Shown here: one piece after another, positions 46,101-57,500 of the stretch
Position numbering within the stretch: the first letter of the stretch is position 1
How the letters are laid out: every line of letters starts with the position of its first letter
Assembly: GCA_029718625.1 (NCBI GenBank)
Contig: CM056377.1
Coordinates: forward strand, 95,100,998 to 95,164,997
DNA length: 64,000 nucleotides
Direction: 5' to 3'
DNA from: Synaphobranchus kaupii
Lineage: Eukaryota; Chordata; Actinopteri; Anguilliformes; Synaphobranchidae
Program-made: the position numbers and the translations under genes
The notes under the pieces: model-generated
Told to the model about the DNA's origin: nothing
Database searches by the model: none
The model's input: the letters and a program-made list of their open reading frames with translations, nothing else

Positions 46101-49100
46101 TTTGGGCTTTTTTGTCCAGTTTTACTATGTTCCTCATTTTAGCCATAATATTATGATCTTTTAAAAAACAAATTGGTTGCTTTTGTTCAAAGCTGATTTT
46201 TGGCATTAATTCGTCATGTTTCAACTCACTCCTAAATATTGGAATCAGTCAAATTTGTTGTGTTTGTAGGAAAACAGAGCAATATATGTTTAATTACATG
46301 TATTATTGTGAAACAGTACAAGTCTGTAATGGGGACGTGACCTGTGTGGTTCGAGGAACCAAACACAGCAATGGGATTCTAAAAGCTCCGAAAGAGCCAC
46401 TAAGACGGGAAACCCCGTAATTAAGGGAAGGAAAAGGAAGCGTGCGTGAACGAATGCCTAGGCGGTAAAATAACAAAGGGACAGAAATTAAAGCGGATAA
46501 ATGGGAGGAAACAATACATGAAAATAACTCCCTTGCTCTAAACGGAGCAAACTGCTCGCTACAAGGCGGAAATAAAGCAGTCTCCGATTCCTTACATATA
46601 CCGGCACCAGAGCAACAAGCAACACATGAAAAAACGGAATAAACGCCCTGACTCTCAATAAGGGGGAAACGTAGTCCACGAGAAGGAGAGACAAGACAGG
46701 GAACTAACATACCGAAGCTACTAACCGGCTCACTGTCACACGCAAATGAGTAGAAGCACGAACGCCAGGTTTCTCAGTAAGAAAAAACCGAACAAAAGGC
46801 AAATAGAACAAAGAACTGCTGTCCTATACTTCTACGAGCTAAGTGACTAAAGAAGATCCACAAAAAATAAACGCCCTGCCTCAGTAAAGAAAAGTGTAAG
46901 AACAGGTGAGTAGCACAAATGGTACAAAAAAACACACACCCAACAAACACTGAGTACCCGAACAGTACAAAATAGTGCAAAACAGTGCGAAATAATACAG
47001 AAGCCCCGAACGAAGGAACATGGGCTTAAGTAGCTCTGAGGTAACCATTGACCTGTGTGTGGATGCTGAGAGAAGCTCCGCGATAAAGACGGGGCAGAGC
47101 AAACATCCACCAAAAGGGCAGCGCCCTAGCGTGGCTACCGAGGGAAACGACCGCGAGAGAAGAAATCGTCAAAAACCATGACAAAGTCGATAATAAATCT
47201 CACATAGAGCTCTACAGTTGAATGGTCAAGATTGTAGGCCTAAGTGTTTTTTATTTCAGCATAAAATGAGCAGAAAACCTTGCTGACAGTTATATAATTT
47301 TGTGAAAGTATGACAAAATTGAAATTTGACCAAAATCATAGTTTATCATGGCTTTATTCCACATGCAGCTGGCCTGCACAGGTATGTTTAATTACAGGTA
47401 GAAAGTAGCGTTTTTAAATCGTGACTGTATGTTGGAAATGCATCAAGATCAAAATTATGCCACTCACAGTAACTGACAAATATGGAAGATATTAGGCAGA
47501 TTTGGCAATGCAATGTAAAGCAGGGTATGTAAACCTCCTGTAGATGCGTAATTCCGTTACTGTGCATATTAGATTAGTTTGATGCATAGTAAAGGATGTT
47601 CGAACCTACAAACTGGGTCAGTATTAAGTAGTTTGAAGCCAATAACCACACTAACAGAAATTGACTTGTTTATGTCACCACTCACCACTAATTACTCCAG
47701 AAATTTTATTGTTTTCAAAAGAAACACTTTTTAGTTGGTATATTCTCCCAATGTTTTTCAATTTGACATAAATGTGGCTTGTATTATGGTTAATAATTAA
47801 AGGTGGTAACACAGTGTTCACACAGTCATTTCTGATAATCTGATGTTCAACAATTGTCATTTTTCCAGGTAAATTTCAGAGATGTAATTCCGTTACCAAT
47901 TTGTGTAATTCCGTTACCGCTGCCTTTTTTGAAAAAAAGGTAGAGTATGGAGTATTCATCCAAATAAAAAACCCAAAAATCCTGCCAGGGTATAGTTGAC
48001 ACCATAAGTAATAAACATTTTTATCAATGTAAGCCCCATGTATTATAGATCTCCTAGAAATTATCTTGAAAATTAGGGGAAAAATAACACCCAATTTTCT
48101 GCCGTGATTCCGTTACCAACACTTTCGGTCTTGGACCCTTCCACATGCAGGAAGTTTCTGATTTTTTATTTGATACGATAGCAGGGGTATCATCTGAAGT
48201 TATAAAGCTTTTTATAATCAGTTCGGCTTTAAGACTTATACACAGCAAGTAAAATTAAGGCCAAAATTTCTGTGAATTGTAATTCCATTACTGTGGAATT
48301 GCCCATATGAGGTAGTAAACTATAATGCCATTGCACACTGTGACTTTGAACAAAAAGGTGTAAGGATTTCTTTAAAGAAAATCTTTACAGCACAGATGCA
48401 GTAGAAAAGAAGTGTCTTACTGGATAGATCATCAGGTCTGGAGTCATCTGGCTTTTCTTGGAGATTGTGAGTATCAGGTTTATCTCCTTCATGTTCTAGT
48501 CCAGCAGATAAAACAGGCAACAAATGAGATAAATTCAGTGATCTTCGCACAGTGAACGTTACATTGGCTCCCAAAGAAAAGGGCCTAAACGTGGTCAACA
48601 AAGCTCTGTATAGGTAGTAAACTATAACGTCATTGCACACTGTGACTTTGAACAATTAAGTGGTCTTACCAGTCTGAGCTCTTCTAGATTCCACATTATC
48701 ATCAGCAGAATCCAGAGGAGAATGATCAGGTGCTCCGGCTGTTGAGAGTAAACCTGGAGTCTGCTGATCTGTTTGTTAGAAAACATGACTACGTCAACAA
48801 CATACCTGTATATGACATCAATTCTTATTTTCTCTTTAGCATAGAATATAATGAGGGAGAGATAGCAACAACATCTTACTGTAAATTATGAACTGAGGAA
48901 AAAATGCATAATTTGATATAGGTCAAACTGTGCCATAGTATTACTCCAACATCCTTATATTTGATAAAATACAATCCAATAAGGTAATCAGGTAGTTTGA
49001 GTCTTTCTAGTACAAGTCTTTCTCTGGGACCTCTCCTGCCTTCAATTCCCTAACCCTGAAGAGTAGAAATCCGCTTTGATGAAACCAACTGAACTCGTCC

Positions 49101-51554
49101 CACATCAGCGAACAAAACCGAAAACCAGAAATAACAGTAAAAATTAAAATTTGACATTATTTTGCCCTGCTCCACCATATTCATATTCTGTGACAGTTTG
49201 TGAATCGCTGTTGGTTTGAGCACGCTTCTGCACACAGGGTAAATCCAGAGTCTGTTGATCTATGTATTAAAGGATATGAAGAAGCCAGTGTGCCTGTGAA
49301 ATACATATTGTGTTATTTGGGATAGAAGCTTAAATGAGCGTCAACATCTTACTCACTGTAGCCTGCCTTTTCTGAGACATTGTTCTGGTCCTCTTCCTCT
49401 GGAACAAGTTTTTTCTAGTAAGCCAAAAGAAGTCAGGCCAAAACTTTAGTGCACTTCAGGGAGAAGCGTGGCTCTCCAAAAAGGTGTAAGGATTTATTTA
49501 AAGAAAATCTTTACAGCACAGATGCAGTAGAAAAGAAGAGTCTTACTGGATAGATCTTCAGGTCTGGAGTCATCTGGCTTTTCTTGGAGATTGTGAGTAT
49601 CAGGTTTATCTCCTTCATGTTCTAGTCCAGCAGATAAAACAGGCAACAAATTAGATAAATTCAGTGAGCTTCGCACAGTGAACGTTATATTGGCTCCCAA
49701 AGAAAAGGGCCTAAACGTGGTCAACAAAGCTCTGTATATCAGGTAGTAAACTATAACGCCATTGCACACTGTGACTTTGAACAATTAAGTGGTCTTACCA
49801 GTCTGAGCTCTTCTAGATTGCACATTATCATCAGCAGAATCCAGAAGAGAATGATCAGGTGCTCCGGCTGTTGAGAGTAAACCTGGAGTCTGCTGATCTG
49901 TTTGTTAGAAAACATGACTACGTCAACAACATACCTGTATATGACATCAATTCTTATTTTCTCTTTAGCATATAATATAATGAGAGAGGGAGAGACAGCA
50001 ACAACATCTTACTGTAAATTATGAACTGAGAAAAAATACATAATTTGATATAGGACAAACTGTGCCAAAGCATTACTCCAACATCCTGATATTTGATAAA
50101 ATACAATCCAATAAGGTAATCAGGTAGTTTGAGTCTTTCTAGTACAAGTCTTTCTCTGGGACCTCTCCCTGCTTTCAATTACCTAACCCTGAAGAGTAGA
50201 AATCGGCTCTGATGAAACCAACTGAACTCGTCCCACATCAGAGAACAAAACCGAAAACCAGAAATAACAGTAAAAAGGAAAATTTGACATTTTGCCCTGC
50301 TCCAGCATATTAATATTCTGTGACAGTTTGTGAATCGCTGTTGGTTTGAGCACGCTTCTGCACACGGGGTAAATCCAGAGTTTGTTGATCTATGTATTAA
50401 AGCAGTGGTTCTCAAACCTGGTCCTGGGGACCCCCTGTGTATGTTGGTTTTCGTTCTAACCACAATTGCAATACCAGAATTTTAACAAGCTGTTATTTTT
50501 TCTTAATTAGGTGTTTTTATTGTATAGAGAGAACACTTTAAACTCTTTACTCTCTTAACCCTATTTACTTTGGCCTATTTTATACAATTTTCGCCTAGTT
50601 TTTACTAGTGTCAATTAAGTGCCAATATCTCAAAAACGATTCACTGCACATCCATGGTTGAAAGTTTCAATGAAAGAAGAGGCTTGTACCATTCAGAAAT
50701 TTGCATCAGAATAAATTTATGTAAAAATGGTCACATACAGTTTATACATAATACACATAAAAAAACAAAAAAAAGTACAAAACGCCTTGTGTTTTTACAG
50801 TTTAGCACTGAATATTTCAACTTCAAAGTACTGGAGCAAGCCAGACTTCCTTACACTAGTGCACTGATATGTTGTCCACTTGGGTTTAGAATTTGGTAAA
50901 GATATCTACAGGCTTTCCTTATGCATTGGTATTTTTACCAAAACGGGGCCCCGGTGTCCCAAAACGTTTCCAAACGTCGCCAAATATAAAACATGTGCAT
51001 ATATTTCTGTCTAGGCATGTCAATCATCAGAAAACTTTATTTTTCTTTTAAAACATTTTTTGTAATACAGAATGTGAAGAAAATTAACCTACACGTGTTT
51101 TGTGTTTATGTGTATGAGGGTATTCTCTACAAAGCGTGCCCAAAAGTGCCCAAATACCTCTCCGAAAAGGATTACTTACCCTAATGTTATCCAACCAATC
51201 TGCTTTACATTTAAAATGGCACTGTACTTCAAAGTTAGATTACCAGAGCCCCATAAGCCAGCAGAATAACAGGTTTATCTATAACAAGCCTTCAACTTGA
51301 CTTTTTACAGCAAAAGTAATGAATTATACATCACTATTTGGCAAACCTGTCTGTTACCACCTCCTACGACAGAGGTGTTAGGTGGGGGAGGGGTGTCTTC
51401 ACTGTCCTCCCTGAAAAAGACAGATTCAAGTACATTACTAAGTAGAATCACTAAAAAATGAGAACACAAATTATCTCAAAAAGACATATGGCAAGTATTA
51501 CAATTAAGTGGAAAAAAATTTTTATTTTATAAAAAAAAATATATATATATATAG

Positions 51555-51599
<45 letters not shown>

Positions 51600-54500
51600 T
51601 ATATATATATATTATATATACGTATATACATTAAAAAATCTTACATCCACAGTACGTCTGATATTAGCTCCAACATAATTAGCAATCGTAGCTAACTAGG
51701 ATTTATGAATTAGTTTGTCAGCTTGCACGAACTAAATTACATTATTATAATACTGTAATGTCTTGACTGAACCGTGAAATAAAGTACTGAGAATGGATGT
51801 CGTTTCATGCGTAAATTCAACAACTAGCCCTTGTGTTGGTTGCTGCACAAAGAAACTGCGAATGAACGCTAGAAAACAAACAAAGAGCAGGCGCTCCTTA
51901 GCCTGTGACGCCATAGAAGCTAACTAGCGAACTCCTGCGAGAATCCATTTATCACCAAACTAAAAATACTCTAGATAATAGCGCTCCATACTGTTGATAA
52001 TTATGATGATAATAATAATAATAATTTGTATTATATATTTTTAAAAACACTTACATGTCCAGGCACGGGTCCATGCCAGAGTCATTGCTCTGCCAGAACA
52101 CAGACTTCTTCGCCTCTGGGACACTTCTTCACCTCCAAAACCTGAGCAACCGTGAAATAAGCGCTCTTCTTTCCACCGTTGATTGCCACGTTCGCGTATA
52201 AATGTATAAAATAATCGTAAACTTTGAAGCAGCAAAGACATCACCAGCGCAATTGCATCATACAGCTGCCCGTGTCTGCGTACAGAGAAAGACTGGTCTG
52301 TGACGTTTTTTCAGCTCACAAAAAAAGCTACACATTGCTAAATACATCGGGATAGACTGAAAACGTAATTGTAACAGCAATCCAGCCCATCCCTTCCAGG
52401 ATAAACTCAGTCAAAATGGCCACAGGCGTCACCTGATGCAGTCGACAGTCAGGAGCGCACAGTCGATTGCCCTATGGGCTGTCTTTACGCGTGGATACAG
52501 CGCCGTTCACAGTCGCTTGAATATGACATATTTTACTTCGTTTGAAAGGGCAGGAACCCCCGTAGAAGATAATCTACGTGTTTTACGTTAGATCATTCCT
52601 GTAGCAGTCTAGTAATGCTTTTACGCAACGGTAGTAACGTAGTACAAACGCAAAAGCGAAGGGTACGCACTGTGGAAATTGAGACTTTCCTGGATAATGG
52701 ATAAATGGGTTACGAAAAAAACGTTGAGGATTCTTCAGAAAAGGGTTATAACTGCATAACCAGGTATCGTATTTGGTTGCTTACACATGTTTATCAAGAG
52801 AATTTGTAGAAAATAAAATGTATTTATACAAAACCGGAAGTATATCGGTTGTATGCATACTGAAGTGAGCACGGGAAAAAAACACCTAATGTTTATTTAT
52901 ACAACTTTTCAATAATATACAATTGTTCCTGAATCGGATCTTGATTTTTTAGCGTGTTGAAATGGTACCAAGAGCTTTTGTGATACGCATTTTATTGCCT
53001 GTGATTGCGGCGAGGTGAAGGCTGTAAACAAATAAAAAAAGTGGGTTGGGCTATTAGCACCCTGCTGCTTTATGGCTCTGTAGTGTAACCTGAGAGCTGA
53101 TAAGCATATAAACGAATGTGTTCGCAGGCTGTGACTGTTTTTAACAATTTTGCGTCGAAAGTTCCGTGTTTTATTAACGTTTTAATTTAGAATTTAAGAG
53201 AAATATGAACACTATAAAAAATTGAGACGCATGCGTCTCACCACTAGGGGGCCAAAGCCTATAGAGTTAAGCCACGTTATGTTAGCAATAGCTATGCATG
53301 CTTTGAAGAAAAAAAAAATCCCATGTTCGTTATGCTTATTGTGTTATATTGCAAACAATTACAAAGAAGAGGTAAGAACTCAGGTGAATAGGCTCCTAAT
53401 TAGGTAATTGAACACAAGTTTAAGTTCCTTCATAATTTTTTCCTTAAACTTGTTAACACAATGCAGGTTTGGCTCGTTATCATTTGCTTTGTCTTTGAAT
53501 TCTTCATTATTTACCAAACGGTTAGTTTTAGTGGTCATGTGTCCACAATTTCACCAATTATGAGCCAATTGATTCACCTCAGTCTTTAATTTGATCAGTT
53601 AAAACATTTTTTTACCTCCTTTTAATTGTTTACAATACAGCACAGTGTGAATATTGGACTTTTATTCTTCATGGCATGCATAGCTATTACTAACATAATG
53701 TGGCTTAAGAATGTAAATAATCCCTCTAAACATTAAAAACACCTAATTACGAAAAATTAACAGCTTGTTAAAATTCAAGTATTGCAACTGTGGTTGGAAC
53801 GAAAACCAGCATACACAGGGGGTCCCCAGGACCAGGGTTGAGAACCACTGTATTAAAGGATATGAAGAAGGCAGTGTGCCTGTGAAATACATATTGTGTT
53901 ATTTGGGATAGAAGCTTAAATGAGCATCAACATCTTACTCACTGTAGCCTGCCTTTTCTGAGACATTGTTCTGGTCCTCTTCCTCTGGAACAAGTTTTTC
54001 TAGTAAGCCAAAAAGAAGTCAGGCCAAAACTTTAGTGCACTTCAGGGAGAAGCGTGGCTCTCCAAAAAGGTGTAAGGATTTATTTAAAGAAAATCTTTAC
54101 AGCACAGATGCAATAGAAAAGAAGAGTCTTACTGGATAGATCTTCAGGTCTGGAGTCATCTGGCTTTTCTTGGAGATTGTGAGTATCAGGTTTATCTCCT
54201 TCATGTTCTAGTCCAGCAGATAAAACAGGCAACAAATTAGATAAATTCAGTGAGCTTCGCACAGTGAACGTTACATTGGCTCCCAAAGAAAAGGGCCTAA
54301 ACGTGGTCAAACAAAGCTCTGTATATCAGGTAGTAAACTATAACGCCATTGCACACTGTGACTTTGAACAATTAAGTGGTCTTACCAGTCTGGGCTCTTC
54401 TAGATTCCACATTATCATCAGCAGAATCCAGAAGAGAATGATCAGGTGCTCCGGCTGTTGAGAGTAAACCTGGAGTCTGCTGATCTGTTTGTTAGAAAAC

Positions 54501-57500
54501 ATGACTACGTCAACAACATACCTGTATATGACATCAATTCTTATTTTCTCTTTAGCATAGAATATAATGAGAGAGGGAGAGATAGCAACAACATCTTACT
54601 GTAAATTATGAACTGAGGAAAAAATGCATAATTTGATATAGGACAAACTGTGCCATAGTATTACTCCCAACATCCTGATATTTGATGAAATACAATCCAA
54701 TAAGGTAATCAGGTAGTTTGAGTCTTTCTAGTACAAGTCTTTCTCTGGGACCTCTCCTGCCTTCAATTCCCTAACCCTGAAGAGTAGAAATCGGCTTTAA
54801 TGAAACCAACTGAACTCGCCCCACATCAGCGAACAAAACCGAAAAACCAGAAATAACAGTAAAAATGAAAATTTGACATTATTTTGCCCTGCTCCACCAT
54901 ATTCATATTCTGTGACAGTTTGTGAATCGCTGTTGGTTTGAGCACGCTTCTGCACACAGGGTAAATCCAGAGTCTGTTGATCTATGTATTAAAGGATATG
55001 AAGAAGCCAGTGTGCCTGTGAAATACATATTGTGTTATTTGGGATAGAAGCTTAAATGAGCGTCAACATCTTACTCACTGTAGCCTGCCTTTTCTGAGAC
55101 ATTGTTCTGGTCCTCTTCCTCTGGAACAAGTTTTTCTAGTAAGCCAAAAAGAAGTAAGGCCAAAACTTTAGTGCACTTCAGGGAGAAGCGTGGCTCTCCA
55201 AAAAGGTGTAAGGATTTATTTAAAGAAAATCTTTACAGCACAGATGCAGTAGAAAAGAAGAGTCTTACTGGATAGATCTTCAGGTCTGGAGTCATCTGGC
55301 TTTTCTTGGAGATTGTGAGTATCAGGTTTATCTCCTTCATGTTCTAGTCCAGCAGATAAAACAGGCAACAAATTAGATAAATTCAGTGAGCTTCGCACAG
55401 TGAACGTTATATTGGCTCCCAAAGAAAAGAGCCTAAACGTGGTCAACAAAGCTCTGTATATCAGGTAGTAAACTATAACGCCATTGCACACTGTGACTTT
55501 GAACAATTAAGTGGTCTTACCAGTCTGAGCTCTTCTAGATTCCACATTATCATCAGCAGAATCCAGAGGAGAATGATCAGGTGCTCCGGCTGTTGCAAGT
55601 AAACCTGGAGTCTGCTGATCTGTTTGTTAGAAAACATGACTACGTCAACAACATACCTGTATATGACATCAATTCTTATTTTCTCTTTAGCATAGAATAT
55701 AATGAGGGAGAGATAACAACAACATCTTACTGTAAATTATGAACTGAGAAAAAATACATAATTTGATATAGGACAAACTGTGCCAAAGCATTACTCCAAC
55801 ATCCTGATATTTGATAAAATACAATCCAATAAGGTAATAAGGTTGTTTGAGTCTTTCTAGTACAAGTCTTTCTCTGGGACCTCTCCTGCCTTCAATTCCC
55901 TAACCCTGAAGAGTAGAAATTGGCTTTGATGAAACCAACTGAACTCGGCCCACATCAGAGAACAAAACCGAAAACCAGAAATAACAGTAAAAAGGAAAAT
56001 TTGACATTATTTTGCCCTGCTCCACCATATTCATATTCTGTGACAGTTTGTGAATGGCTGTTGGCTTGAGCCCGCTTCTGCACACAGGGTAAATCCAGAG
56101 TCTGTTGATCTATGTATTAGAAACATGAACACGAACACATGCCCATTTCCTTCTTTGGTATGGAAGCTTCATGTGAGACAGAGTATGAGTATCTTACTCA
56201 CTGCTGTCCTTATTCTCAGAGTCTCCCATCTCATCTTCTCTCTTTGGCTTGCATTTGTCTAGTAAGGCCAATAGAAGAGAAATTCAGTGCACTTCCCAGG
56301 GAGAAGTGAGGGTCACATAGATGCACGGCATGACCTAAAATTATATACGTGATCTGCCAAAACATTATATTTATGTCCTGATATTTGATCAAACACAGAC
56401 TGACAATGCAATGGGTTGGTTCACTTGAGTCTTTTTAGTGAGATATTGACCTCTCCATCCTTCCATTTTCAAGGCCTAAGGATACGAAACCAACACGAAC
56501 AAAAATTTCAACGTGGCCCCACATCAGTCAACAAACTGAAAAACAAGAAAGAAAAGAAGAAAATTATAGACATCTTACCTGTCTCCGCTCCACTTGCTCT
56601 GACATTTTGTGGCTCACCAGTGGTTTGCTCCTGCTCACGTGGATTGTCCACTGAAGTGGCATCACGTCTACATGCTGTTGAGGAACAGAATTAAGGTTGG
56701 GTCTGCAGGTCTTCCCCAGCTTTATTCATAAGGCAACAAACTGTGAGTTGGATGACAAAATAAAATATTGTAAATTAAAGCAATTTCTTAATGCAGAATG
56801 AATGCAATGGTATAGACACTATTCATACCATTTTTGTAATAGAAATTTAAGGGCCCTATCTTACACCCGGCGCTAAGCGGCGCTAACCCAAACGCAAGTG
56901 TCTTTGCGATCGTACACCTGTCTTTGCGCTGGGCTCATTATAACGCTTTGCACTCACGTTGTTTAAATACCATGAATTCTTGCGCCGATTACAAGTGAAC
57001 TGGGCGTATAGGTCTTAAGATGAGGAGTGGCCAGGATAATTTTTGGCGTATTGCTATCTTGAGCCAGCAGAAAGCGCTTGCGCTAAAACCACCACAAACC
57101 TGGTCTAAAGTCATGTCGCAGTTGTTTACATGTTATTTTAACGTCACATATAAGTGCGTCTACATAGGCGTGTTCACAACGCCCGTACACCTTCCTTTCT
57201 GTTACACACAGGGGCGCGCACAAGCATGACTAAAATATCAAGATTACATTGTGAAATATTATTGTGTAGGCTATATAAAAAAATGCATAATAATAAAAGG
57301 GTCCATAGGTCAAATACCACATACCTGTCCCTCAGCGAAAGGAAATGGTGCATTAAATTGCTTTCAGCCCACTCCATCAACATCCAGGCGATGTGCGATG
57401 GTACGTGTAAAGTTACATGTATAGACTATTCGCAATTATCCTGGATCAAGCTATGACTTAGCTTATATTTGCCAATAATTCCTGTAATCTTCTGGGGGGA

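Larger units (their letters stand above)
43464..48304. mobile_element. DNA transposon with repeated TAATTCCGTTAC motif
   Basis: GGGCAATTCCGTA at the left and TACTGTGGAATTGCCC at the right are inverted ends. The flanks ATAT (43460-43463, 48305-48308) look like a target duplication, since the sequence continues as in the other exon units. About 2.3 kb is its own sequence; the rest is a Harbinger element, a MITE and an LTR inserted later. The motif TAATTCCGTTAC or close variants occurs near 43833, 43986 (inverted), 47549, 47885, 47905, 48105 and 48279. No transposase was found; the superfamily is unknown. Confidence 0.75.
50403..53850. mobile_element. hAT transposon, non-autonomous, with nested element
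   Basis: CAGTGGTTCTCAAAC and GTTGAGAACCACTG are inverted ends with an 8-bp target duplication TATTAAAG (50395-50402, 53851-53858). Without the nested piggyBac-like insert it is about 0.74 kb and has no transposase. Confidence 0.92.
49478..54063 (-). repeat. Exon-bearing tandem unit 2, split by nested transposons
   Basis: Contains d2 53943-53999, c2 ending 50399, b2 49799-49897 and a2 49547-49621. An hAT element with a nested piggyBac-like element (50403-53850) sits between c2 and d2. Subtracting it gives the usual spacing of about 1.13 kb between a-exons. c2 has a TAA in the exon frame and its possible donor GTGGAG is changed to CTGGAG. Confidence 0.85.
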
